From: Candidatus Krumholzibacteriia bacterium
GTDB lineage: Bacteria > Krumholzibacteriota > Krumholzibacteriia > G020349025
DNA length: 57,800 nt
Direction of reading: 5' to 3'
Assembly (NCBI GenBank): GCA_035649275.1
Contig: DASRJW010000078.1
Coordinates: 1-57,800, forward strand
Each line of letters begins with the position of its first letter. The first letter of the stretch is position 1. The position numbers and the translations under genes are program-made. Below are positions 8,507 to 16,843 of the stretch, piece by piece. The notes beneath the pieces were generated by a model, which did not search any database, was not told the DNA's origin, and saw only the letters and a list, made by a program, of their open reading frames with translations.

Positions 8507-8633
8507 GCTTTTCTCGTTCGGGAGAGGGAATCCTACGGCGTTTTCTGCCGCCGGAGAAGAGGCGTGGCGGGAGCCGGCGCGGCCCGTGCGGCATGGTGTC
8601 GGGAGGCGAGAGTGGGGCGAGAAGGATTCCCCC

Positions 8634-8642
8634 TGTTATAGT
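8634..8642 (+). promoter_or_regulatory. Extended -10 promoter of the ABC exporter operon
   Basis: TGTTATAGT combines the TGn extension with a near-consensus TATAGT hexamer, 30 bases before the ATP-binding protein start. No good -35 is seen, as is usual for extended -10 promoters. Confidence 0.5.
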
Positions 8643-8672
8643 GCTCGTCGCGCCAGGCCGGGGAGATCCTCC

Positions 8673-9559
<887 letters not shown>

Positions 9560-9563
<4 letters not shown>

Positions 9564-10366
9564 TCGCCGCCGCCCTATTCCGTCACTTGGTCCGGCGTCA
9601 GGGGGCGTTCCTGGGGGTGAGCGCTCTTCTCCTCACCCTCTTCCAGTTCCTGATCTGCGCTGCCGTCTCGTCAACCAACGCGGGCGATGCTTTGGAAACC
9701 CTGGTTCGCTCTCTCCCCCCCGCCGTGCAGAACCTCATCGCCACCCAGTTCTTCGGCGGCTTCTCCGAGCGCGGCCTGGTTGCCTTCGGCTGGAATCACC
9801 CGGTCGCCCATGCCCTCGGTACCGCCGCGGCGATCGTCCTCGCCTCCCGTGCTGTGGCCGGCGAGATCGAATCAGGGGCCGTCGAGCTGTTGCTGAGCCA
9901 GCCCTTCTCCCGCGCCACCTACTTCTTCACCCACGTTCTCTTCGCTCTCGTGGCCCTCGGCCTTCTCGCCCTCGCTGGCATCGCGGGCACGAGCCTGGGG
10001 CAGGTCGTTTTCCACCTGCCGCTGTTCGGCGGGGGACCGCTGCTCCGACTGGGGCTCGCCTACTTCCTGCTGCTTTGCGCCTGGTTCGGGCTCACCCTCG
10101 CTTTTTCGTCGGTGGGCCAGGAAGGGGGGCGTGTCGCCGGCATCGGCTTTCTCCTCGCGCTCGGCTCTTTCTTCGCCCAAGGCATCGGGCTTCTGTGGTC
10201 GGATGCGTCTTTCATCCTCCCATGGACGGTCCACCACTACTTCTCGCCGCAAACCCTCCTGCTCGGGGAGGGCGCGTCACTGCGCTCCTGTTTCACCCTG
10301 CTCGCGGTGGCGGTGGTGGGCATGACCATCGCCGCCTGGCGATTCTGGCGCCGGGACCTCCCCTAG
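9560..10366 (+). CDS. ABC-2 type transporter permease
   Basis: A 268-residue integral membrane protein starting at GTG in a 4-base overlap with the ATPase gene. Hydrophobic segments recur throughout (FLGVSALLLTLFQFLICA, ALGTAAAIVLASRAVAG, FFTHVLFALVALGLLALAG, LGLAYFLLLCAWFGLTLAF, FTLLAVAVVGMTIAAW), giving about six membrane spans. The phrase EIESGAVELLLSQPFSR is the typical cytoplasmic motif of ABC-2 permeases. It forms the membrane channel of the exporter with the upstream ATPase. A small winged-helix gene follows 104 bases later. Confidence 0.88.
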
Positions 10367-10458
10367 TCGCGGCTGGGCTGGGGCGCCTCGAATCGGGCTC
10401 GAGGCATCGCAGCACGGAACGCCGGTGTCTTGACAGGCGACCGGCGCATCCGTTCCCA

Positions 10459-10477
10459 TGACCATCGAACATGGTCA
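10459..10477. promoter_or_regulatory. Inverted repeat overlapping the winged-helix regulator start (operator candidate)
   Basis: TGACCAT, five bases, then ATGGTCA is a perfect 7-bp inverted repeat. Its right arm contains the ATG of the regulator. A TTGACA hexamer lies at 10430-10435 with a weak TCCCAT at 10454-10459 (18-base spacing), so a protein bound here would block both transcription and translation. Autoregulation is an inference. Confidence 0.45.
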
Positions 10478-10803
10478 AGACCTCGTCGCCTTTCGGAAGC
10501 AAGACGCGCTCTGCGGTGCTCGTGGCGCTGCGGCTCCTCGGGGACAGCTATGCGCGCGAGCTATCCCGCGTTCTGGAAGTCCGGGTCTCCGGTGTCCAGC
10601 AAGCCTTGCAGGGGTTGGAAGAGGACGGCCTGGTCGTGGCGCGGGAGCACGGGCGCACGAAGCTCTACCGCATCGATCCGGAGTACTTCGCCTTCGCCGA
10701 GCTGCAGCGCTACCTCCTCCGGCTGGCCGAGCCGGAACGAGTCCTGCGGCGGCGTATCGAATCCAGGCGGCGCGAGCCCCGCCGCACCGGCAAGCGCGCC
10801 TGA
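10471..10803 (+). CDS. Small winged-helix (ArsR/MarR-like) transcriptional regulator
   Basis: A 110-residue DNA-binding protein. The order is typical of a winged helix: helix (SAVLVALRLLGDSYARELSRVL), recognition helix (SGVQQALQGLEEDGLV), then wing (VAREHGRTKLYRIDPEY). The C-terminal helix is basic and no metal-binding cysteine set is seen, so it is not a classical metal-sensing ArsR protein. It lies behind the ABC exporter and is probably its regulator. A perfect inverted repeat overlaps its start codon. Confidence 0.75.
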   Translation: MVKTSSPFGSKTRSAVLVALRLLGDSYARELSRVLEVRVSGVQQALQGLEEDGLVVAREHGRTKLYRIDPEYFAFAELQRYLLRLAEPERVLRRRIESRRREPRRTGKRA

Positions 10804-10888
10804 ACAGGCGCTTGACCAGGCTCTCGGGTTGGGTGGAACGGGCCGCTTGAGAACCACGGCGTTCGCACGGCCTTCCAGGAGGTTCAGC

Positions 10889-12235
10889 ATGAGCACCCTC
10901 GATCGGCACGTGGCCGAGGCCATCCTCGGCATCGACACTCTCTGGGGCGGGGACGTCATGTGTCCGTCGGGGACGGGCCGCTTCATCGCGGATTCCTGGT
11001 TCTCCGACACGCCGCTGCCCGCTGCTTACAACCACCCGACCGCGGCAAAGGTGCGCTCGAGCGGCGGGGTCTCGGCGAAACAGATCGACAAGGAGGCCAT
11101 CCAGGCCTACCTGGGAGCCGTGGACGTGCAGGGAGCCATTCGTGGCATGGCGGCGGAGGGGAGGAAGTTGGGGGGCTCCCGCGCTGCTTACATGGACGGC
11201 CTGGCACTCTGCTTCGAGGTGATGTGGGATCTCGGGCAGGAGCTGCTCGGTCAGGGCGAGCCGGTGCCCTACGACCGCTGCGTCCGCGCCTCGACCGGAG
11301 CGCCGCCCGAGCCGTCGGCGCCCACGGCCAAGCGCGAACGGGTGGCGGAGCTCCTCGCCCGCGCGGGTCATGTGTCGAAGACCGGCGCCGAGCTCCTGAC
11401 TGCCGTGGACGCTTGGAGGCGGAAGCAGATCGTGCCGGGGGAGAAAATCCCGGCGCGGGCGGCGGCGCGCATCGCGGCGCTGGACGAGCTCACCCGGCGC
11501 AACGTCGTGCCCCACCTGCCGGCGGAGCTGCGCGAAGTGCCGCGGGCCAACATCCAGTTCCTGCCCATCAAGGACGCTTGGTTCTCCGGTTCGATGAACT
11601 ACTTGGGGCGCTCCCGCCGCGCCGATGGCGCACCGGAGTACGAGGCCACCTACGAGATCAACGCCTCTCTCGAGATCAGCGAGGCCGAATTCGAGCAGCT
11701 CGTGAGCCACGAGGTCGTGCCGGGTCATGTCACGACCTTCGCCTGGTTGCAGAACCTCTTCGTCCGCGGCCAAGTCGGCTTCGAGGCTTCGGTGCTGACG
11801 ATGAACACCCGCGCCGCGGCTCTCTTCGAGGGCATCGCCAACAACGCCGTCCTCGCCGCGCACGGGGTCACCGAGGTGGACCAGCTTCCCGACACGGACT
11901 TGCAGATCGGCGTGCTCCTGGCGCTCTTACAAGACGACGCCAAGAACCAGTCTTCGTATCTGACTTGGAAGGAGAAGGTGCCGCAGAAGGAGGTGGCAGC
12001 CACGCTGCGCCGCGACTTCCTCGTCTCCGAGGAAAGAGCGGACAAGCTCTCCGGCGCCTGGGGCCGACACCCGCTCCTCGGGCGCATGTACTTGCCGGCC
12101 TATCGCGCCGGCACCGAGCTCGTGGCCGAGCTGCGCCGCACCCATCCGCCGGCGCAGGTACTGCCCGTGCTCTACGGCTGCAAGGGTCTCGTGGATGTGG
12201 TCACGATCCGTCAGGCCCTGCGCGCCGCGGCGTGA
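10889..12235 (+). CDS. DUF885-like zinc metallopeptidase
   Basis: A 448-residue protein starting at an ATG with AGGAGG six bases upstream. The segment EQLVSHEVVPGHVTTF contains HEVVPGH (H274, E275, H280), the extended HExxPGH motif of the DUF885 zincin family. A downstream helix (VGFEASVLTMNTRAAALFEGIANN) would supply the third ligand, probably a glutamate. No signal peptide is present, so the enzyme should be cytoplasmic. A helical N-terminal half precedes the catalytic core, as in the M3/M32/DUF885 superfamily. Family members are usually around 550-600 residues, so this is a short form. Peptidase or carboxypeptidase activity is likely; the substrate is unknown. Confidence 0.75.
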   Translation: MSTLDRHVAEAILGIDTLWGGDVMCPSGTGRFIADSWFSDTPLPAAYNHPTAAKVRSSGGVSAKQIDKEAIQAYLGAVDVQGAIRGMAAEGRKLGGSRAAYMDGLALCFEVMWDLGQELLGQGEPVPYDRCVRASTGAPPEPSAPTAKRERVAELLARAGHVSKTGAELLTAVDAWRRKQIVPGEKIPARAAARIAALDELTRRNVVPHLPAELREVPRANIQFLPIKDAWFSGSMNYLGRSRRADGAPEYEATYEINASLEISEAEFEQLVSHEVVPGHVTTFAWLQNLFVRGQVGFEASVLTMNTRAAALFEGIANNAVLAAHGVTEVDQLPDTDLQIGVLLALLQDDAKNQSSYLTWKEKVPQKEVAATLRRDFLVSEERADKLSGAWGRHPLLGRMYLPAYRAGTELVAELRRTHPPAQVLPVLYGCKGLVDVVTIRQALRAAA

Positions 12236-12245
12236 GGTTGTGGCG

Positions 12246-12515
12246 TCAGGCGCCGGCAGGTGAGCGCCTCTCGGGTGCTCCGGCCCGGCGGAACAGGCCC
12301 TGCATGAACATCACCAGCAGGGACCAGACGAAGAACACCAACCCCGTCAAGGCACCGTAGCCGAGGAAGCCGAGGTGCGCGGCGCCGGAGTTGAAGCTGC
12401 TGAGCGCGAGGGGTGGAACGGTCTGCAGGAAGAAGCGGAAGAACCACTCGCCGACCGCGACACCGAGGATCTCGCTGCCGATGAGGAGTACGACGAATCC
12501 CGTCTTGCGTGACAT
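12246..12515 (-). CDS. Small two-span membrane protein
   Basis: An 89-residue protein with two hydrophobic helices (TGFVVLLIGSEILGVAVGEWFF and ALTGLVFFVWSLLVMFMQGLF) and a basic, polar C-terminal tail. No family is recognised. It is the last gene of the minus-strand run after sigma factor, anti-sigma factor and DUF4097 protein, so a role in the same envelope response is plausible. Its ribosome-binding site lies within the 3' arm of a perfect hairpin abutting the start codon, suggesting translational control. Confidence 0.65.
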   Translation of the reverse strand: MSRKTGFVVLLIGSEILGVAVGEWFFRFFLQTVPPLALSSFNSGAAHLGFLGYGALTGLVFFVWSLLVMFMQGLFRRAGAPERRSPAGA

Positions 12516-12557
12516 GCCTCACCCTTCTGGTGAGGCCCGCCCGACCCGGAGCGGGCC
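12516..12557 (-). promoter_or_regulatory. Two overlapping hairpins controlling the small membrane gene
   Basis: GCCTCAC (12516-12522) pairs with GTGAGGC (12530-12536), a perfect 7-bp stem ending one base before the start codon and burying the GGTGAGG ribosome-binding site. GGCCCGC (12534-12540) pairs with GCGGGCC (12551-12557), another perfect 7-bp stem. The two share three bases, so they cannot both form completely. This could be an attenuator or mutually exclusive switch. Confidence 0.45.
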
Positions 12558-12580
12558 CACGTGTGGATGATGCACGGGAT

Positions 12581-13501
12581 CTACTTCTTGATCAAGCGCA
12601 CGTCGCCGCTGAAGGTGTTGATCGAGACGCGCGCCTTGCCCCCGCCGGTCTGGAAGTAGAGCTCCTTCCCTGGACCGTACTTGCTCTTCCTTTCCGGCCT
12701 CGAGGGGCCGAAGGCGTTGTCGATGTCCCCGGAAAAGGTGGAGATATCGAACTCCGCCGACAAGTTCGCCGGCAGGGTGAGGATCACGTCGCCGCTGTGG
12801 GCCTGGAAATCGAAGCTGCCCGAGCCTTGCAGGGCACCGGTGAAATCGACGTCTCCAGAAACGGTCTGGAACTCGCCGCGCTCGAAGGGGCCGCCGCTCA
12901 CCTCGATGCTGCCGCCGACCGTGGCCGCCGACACGTCGCCGGAGACTCCGTCGAGGAGGATGCGGCCGTTGACCGTGTGGGCCTCGACTTGCTTGCTGGA
13001 CACGGTGAGCGAGATCCTCCCGTTCACCGTGCTGGCGGTGACGCTGGCCGGCTCACCGGTCACGGTGACATTGCCGTTCACCGATTCGAGTTCCACCGTG
13101 CCGTCCACCTTGGTGACGTCGATGGGGCAGTTCACCACGTCCACTTGCACCTCCGCACCCGTGGGTACTTTGATCTGCAGATCGGCGTCGGTGTCGCTGT
13201 TGTGACCGCGGTGCGGCAACTCCACCTCGATGCGCAAGCGGCTCTCGCTCCCTTCGATCACCAGCTCCTCCACGTCCTCGCCGATGGTGCCGGTGACCTG
13301 GACCTCCTTCTTGGACCAGCCCTCGACGGTGATGGTGCCGTTGACGTTCTTGACACTGATGCGCGCATCGGCGGCGGCAGGGCGGCGTTCGTCGACGGCG
13401 CGGGCGTCCGCCGAGCCCGCCCAGAGCGCCGCGAGGCAGGCGCCGGCCACGAGCTCCAGGGCCAGTGGGTTCGACCATCTCTTCCGTGTCGTGCACCGCA
13501 T
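12581..13501 (-). CDS. DUF4097 family exported beta-helix protein
   Basis: A 306-residue protein with an N-terminal signal (ALELVAGACLAALWAGSADA) and a run of about nine short repeats, for example SVKNVNGTITVEG, ASTVNGRISLTV, AHTVNGRILLDG, FQTVSGDVDFTG and INTFSGDVRLIKK. This [VF]xG pattern is diagnostic of the DUF4097 (putative adhesin) right-handed beta-helix. The ATG overlaps the anti-sigma stop by one base (TGATG). DUF4097 genes are commonly encoded beside ECF sigma and anti-sigma genes, as here, and are thought to act at the envelope; the molecular function is unproven. Confidence 0.85.
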   Translation of the reverse strand: MRCTTRKRWSNPLALELVAGACLAALWAGSADARAVDERRPAAADARISVKNVNGTITVEGWSKKEVQVTGTIGEDVEELVIEGSESRLRIEVELPHRGHNSDTDADLQIKVPTGAEVQVDVVNCPIDVTKVDGTVELESVNGNVTVTGEPASVTASTVNGRISLTVSSKQVEAHTVNGRILLDGVSGDVSAATVGGSIEVSGGPFERGEFQTVSGDVDFTGALQGSGSFDFQAHSGDVILTLPANLSAEFDISTFSGDIDNAFGPSRPERKSKYGPGKELYFQTGGGKARVSINTFSGDVRLIKK

Positions 13502-14208
13502 CAGACTTCCTCCACGATCTCCATCGCGCTGTGCAACAGCGCGAGCTTCTGCTGGTAACGCAGGGTGACGAGCTTGAGCAGGCTGACGTTGCCCGGGTTC
13601 TTCTCCAGCGCCGCGACCGTTTCGGCGATGGATTGGTCCACGACCTCGATGCCGGCGGTCAACGAATGCGTCAGCGCCTCGTCGGCCGGATCGTTGCGAC
13701 TCTCCATGGAGGCCTGCAAGATCCTTCCGGCTCCCATGCATTCGCGGGCCAGCGCCGCCACCAGGGTCGGCGTCAGCACGGCGGTCTCCGCCGTGGCCGG
13801 CGTGGACTCGAGGCGTGGCGCGGCCGTGTCGACGGCGGCTTCACGCGGCCCCCGCTGGGAGAGCCACGCGCAGAGCGCCAGGAAGACGACCGCCGCGGCG
13901 GCGGCGGCGACACCCACCGCCGGACGCCAGGCCCGCGCCCACCAGCGCGACGCGGGCGCCGCCCCGGGCCGGAGCGCCTCGGGTTCTGCCGCGACCAGGC
14001 GCTCCCGGAGCGCCGTCCAGAGGTCTCGCTCCGGCGCCGCACCCGGCGGGAGCTGCTGGGCCAGGCCGAGCAGCGCGCGCAGCTGCGCGAGCGAAGCGGC
14101 GCAGGGAGCGCAGGCGGCGGCGTGCGCCTCCATCGCCGCGCGTTCGGCGCCGGACAGAGCTCCATCGACGTAGTCGTCGAGCTGGTCCTGGAACGCCTCG
14201 TGGTTCAT
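13501..14208 (-). CDS. Membrane-bound zinc-finger anti-sigma factor
   Basis: A 235-residue protein. The N-terminal domain has the zinc-binding anti-sigma (ZAS) motif Hx3Cx2C (H29, C33, C36), which clamps the cognate ECF sigma factor. A membrane span (VGVAAAAAAVVFLALCAWL, about residues 97-115) separates it from a periplasmic helical domain containing ALTHSLTAGIEVVDQSIAETV and a long C-terminal helix. It begins 15 bases after the sigma gene stop and overlaps the DUF4097 gene. The arrangement fits signal-dependent release of the sigma factor, probably by regulated proteolysis. Confidence 0.85.
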   Translation of the reverse strand: MNHEAFQDQLDDYVDGALSGAERAAMEAHAAACAPCAASLAQLRALLGLAQQLPPGAAPERDLWTALRERLVAAEPEALRPGAAPASRWWARAWRPAVGVAAAAAAVVFLALCAWLSQRGPREAAVDTAAPRLESTPATAETAVLTPTLVAALARECMGAGRILQASMESRNDPADEALTHSLTAGIEVVDQSIAETVAALEKNPGNVSLLKLVTLRYQQKLALLHSAMEIVEEV

Positions 14209-14223
14209 GACCTCACGTCCGGC

Positions 14224-14814
14224 TCAACTGGAAAGCTGCCGGCGCAGCAGGCGCCGCGCCCGGTGCAGCTGTGCTTTCGAGGTTCCTACCGCGATTCCCG
14301 TCATCGCGGCGATCTCCTCGTGGGTATAGCCCTCGACGTCGTGCAAGACGAAGGCGACGCGGGCGCCTGTCGGTAGGGTGGCCATCGCCGCTTCCAGGTC
14401 GAGGGTCGTCATCACCACGTGCTCGCCTCCGGTGCTCCGCTCCGGCACCTGCACCCGATCCTCTGGCACCTCGCGCCGCGTTCGTTGCAGCTCACCACGC
14501 AGTGCATCGGTCACTCGATTCACCGTCACCCGGTACAACCAGGTGAAGAAGCGGCTGCGACCTTCGTACGCATCGATCCGCTCCCAGACGCGCAGGAAGA
14601 CCTCTTGGGTCAGATCCTCGGCGCGATGGCGGTCGCCGCAGAGCCGCCAGCAGAGCGCGTGGACCCGGTCGACGTAGGCGCGGTACAGGCTTTCGAAGGC
14701 GTCGACGTCGCGGCGCCGCGCTCTCTCGAGGGTCACCGCATCCGGCTCGGGCGGCTCCGCTCGACTCGTCCTTGAGGGTGCGGAGTCGCGGCCCCGCGTT
14801 TCAGCTGCCAGCAT
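14224..14814 (-). CDS. ECF (extracytoplasmic function) RNA polymerase sigma factor
   Basis: A 196-residue sigma-70 family protein. Region 2 is visible as DVDAFESLYRAYVDRVHALC with AEDLTQEVFLRVWERI and FFTWLYRVTVNRVTDALR. Region 4 is visible as LPTGARVAFVLHDVEGYTHEE followed by the helix-turn-helix IAAMTGIAVGTSKAQLHRARR. The chosen ATG gives the normal ECF length; the longer frame adds a proline/arginine-rich stretch without family similarity. It leads the operon with its anti-sigma factor. The divergent Ser/Thr kinase starts 280 bases away and could belong to the same regulon. Confidence 0.92.
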   Translation of the reverse strand: MLAAETRGRDSAPSRTSRAEPPEPDAVTLERARRRDVDAFESLYRAYVDRVHALCWRLCGDRHRAEDLTQEVFLRVWERIDAYEGRSRFFTWLYRVTVNRVTDALRGELQRTRREVPEDRVQVPERSTGGEHVVMTTLDLEAAMATLPTGARVAFVLHDVEGYTHEEIAAMTGIAVGTSKAQLHRARRLLRRQLSS

Positions 14815-15094
14815 ACGGGCCCCTGTTTGCCTTCTTGGACGTGCCTCGCCCGTCCGGGGTTTGAAGCCTCTCTGGGGGAAGCCCCGATCCACCCGGCGCG
14901 CGTGGCACCCGGACCACGGGCGCGCCGTGCCGGGCCATCCGGCGGGAGGAACTTCGGGAAGGTTACGCCACCAGGAGGCCTTCCGGCGCCGGAATGTTCT
15001 GGATCCCGAGGCAGTATGCTCCTGACAGACCTGCCCGCTTGCAAACCTTCGAGGCCGGTCGATCCGTCTCACCCGAGGATCCTCGGGAGCTTGG

Positions 15095-16540
15095 ATGCAC
15101 GAAAAAGACGACGAGGCCGAACCCGCCCGCCCCGAGCCGGGTCTTCCCCTCGACCTGGAGCAAACCCTCGCTGGTTGGAGTTCCGACGCGGGCCCGGCGG
15201 GCGAGGGTCTGGCCGCCGGGTACCGGCCAGAGATCGAGGGCTATGCGAACCTCCAGGAGCTGCACCGGGGCGGCCAGGGCATCGTCTTCCGGGGCTGGCA
15301 GACCTCGACCCGGCGGAGCGTGGCGATCAAGGTGCTGCGCGAGGGGCCGCATGCCGATCCCTCCACGCGCAAGCGCTTCCAGCGCGAGGTGGAGATCGTC
15401 GCCCAGCTCAACCACCCCCACATCGTTTCTATCTTCGATTCCGGGGTCACGGGCACGGGCCTGCCGTACTTCGTCATGGAGTACGTCGCCGGCCGTGAGT
15501 TCGACCGCTTCGTCCACGAGCGTGACTTGAGCGTCGAAGACACTCTGGGGATGCTGCGTGTGGTTCTCGACGCGGCGCATTACGCCCACGAACGCGGCGT
15601 CGTCCATCGCGATCTCAAGCCCTCGAACATCTTGGTGGACGAGCAGGGTCAGCCCAAGCTGGTGGACTTCGGCCTGGCGCGGACGCTGGTGGCCTCGGCC
15701 GACACCTTCGCTTCCCTCACCGGGCAAATGCTCGGCACCATGGCCTACATGTCCCCCGAGCAGGTGCGGGCCGACCCGGACGAGATCGACCGGCGCACCG
15801 ACGTCTACTCCCTCGGCGTGATCCTCTACGAGACCTTGACCGGCGCCTCGCCGTACCCCGAGAGCCAGCGCATCGTCGACATCCTGCACCACATCACCGA
15901 AACCTCGCCGCAGCTTCCGGGCCGGGCCTGGACCAGCCAGAACGGTCTGCACCGGCGCTCCGTGCGCCGGCGCAGCGTCACCGGGAAATGCCCCATCGAC
16001 AGCGAGCTCGAGACCATCCTGCTCAAGGCGATGTCCAAGGAACGGGAACGGCGCTACGACAGCGCCCAGTCCTTCGCGGCGGACATCGGCCGCTATCTCG
16101 AGGGCCGTCCCATCGAGGCGCGGCGCGACAGCGGCATCTACATCCTGCGCAAGAAGCTGCAACGGCACCGGCGGAGCGTCCTCGCCGGCTTGGCCGCCGC
16201 GGTGGTGTTCACCGTCGCCTTGTTTCTGGTGGCGCGGCCTGGGGGCAGCCCGGTGCGGCAGCTCACCGCGGAGGAGATCGCGCGCTTCGAATCCGCCGAG
16301 GCGGCCTACGCCAAGCAGCGCGACGAGCTGCGCGGCGTCCTGGACCTGCGCCTCGCGGCGGGAGAAGTGAGCCTCGATCCCCTCACGCAGCAGAGTCTGC
16401 AGATCGTCGAGGCCGCCGTGCGCGAGCTGCGCGCCGCCTTGGAGAAGGAACCGAGCAACCAGGCTCTCCGCGAGCTGTTGCTGAACACCTACGAGCGCGA
16501 GGTGGATCTGCTCAAGCGCATCTCGGCGCTGCCCGGGTAG
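15095..16540 (+). CDS. Membrane-anchored eukaryotic-type Ser/Thr protein kinase
   Basis: A 481-residue Hanks-type kinase. The glycine loop reads LHRGGQGIVFRG, the ATP-binding lysine is K79 (VAIK), the catalytic loop is HRDLKPSNIL (H171, D173), DFG is at D191, and YMSPEQ replaces the APE motif. An arginine-rich segment (LHRRSVRRRSVTGK) interrupts the C-lobe. A single membrane helix (about 362-382) follows, then about 100 extracytoplasmic residues with heptad-like helices (ARFESAEAAYAKQRDELRGVL) rather than PASTA or TPR repeats. The helical extracytoplasmic region resembles that of the neighbouring anti-sigma factor in being helical and unassigned. It is divergent from the sigma operon; targets are unknown. 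Confidence 0.92.
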   Translation: MHEKDDEAEPARPEPGLPLDLEQTLAGWSSDAGPAGEGLAAGYRPEIEGYANLQELHRGGQGIVFRGWQTSTRRSVAIKVLREGPHADPSTRKRFQREVEIVAQLNHPHIVSIFDSGVTGTGLPYFVMEYVAGREFDRFVHERDLSVEDTLGMLRVVLDAAHYAHERGVVHRDLKPSNILVDEQGQPKLVDFGLARTLVASADTFASLTGQMLGTMAYMSPEQVRADPDEIDRRTDVYSLGVILYETLTGASPYPESQRIVDILHHITETSPQLPGRAWTSQNGLHRRSVRRRSVTGKCPIDSELETILLKAMSKERERRYDSAQSFAADIGRYLEGRPIEARRDSGIYILRKKLQRHRRSVLAGLAAAVVFTVALFLVARPGGSPVRQLTAEEIARFESAEAAYAKQRDELRGVLDLRLAAGEVSLDPLTQQSLQIVEAAVRELRAALEKEPSNQALRELLLNTYEREVDLLKRISALPG

Positions 16541-16550
16541 GGGTCAGGGA

Positions 16551-16615
16551 AAGCCGGTGGTCTTTCGAGCGACGCACCGCGGACGCACCGGGCCGCCGTC
16601 GTGAACCACCGGCTT
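16551..16615. repeat. 11-bp perfect inverted repeat with 43-base loop
   Basis: AAGCCGGTGGT at 16551-16561 is exactly complementary to ACCACCGGCTT at 16605-16615, beginning 10 bases after the kinase stop codon. The loop contains two copies of GACGCACCG two bases apart. This may be a bulky terminator or a structured RNA. Confidence 0.5.
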
Positions 16616-16656
16616 CAGCCTCGAACTGGCAACGAGCGCGCCCCACGGTGCGGGTG

Positions 16657-16680
16657 GCGGTCGGAGCGGTCCCCGACCGC
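16657..16680. repeat. 8-bp perfect stem-loop upstream of tsaD
   Basis: GCGGTCGG (16657-16664) pairs with CCGACCGC (16673-16680) around an 8-base loop. It has no U-tract. It could be a second terminator of the kinase unit or part of a tsaD leader. Confidence 0.4.
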
Positions 16681-16843
16681 ATAGAGCTTCGCCGGAGAAG
16701 GACTTTCACACCGAAGCGCCGTGCAAGGGCGAGACACGGCTCCGGATCATTCTGTGAACCAACAGGTCACTCGCCGTCCAAACGCTGGACAGTATGCCGC
16801 CGGGCCAGCCAAGGCAGGGTATGATCCTCGGCCGGAGGGTGGA

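Larger units (their letters stand above)
16541..16843. other. 303-base gene-free region with nested inverted repeats
   Basis: No coding frame is convincing here. The region holds an 11-bp inverted repeat, a second 8-bp stem-loop, a direct duplication of GACGCACCG inside the first loop, and a TATGAT hexamer at 16820-16825 that may be the tsaD -10 box. It probably contains the transcription end of the kinase gene and the tsaD promoter, possibly with a structured RNA. Confidence 0.5.
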
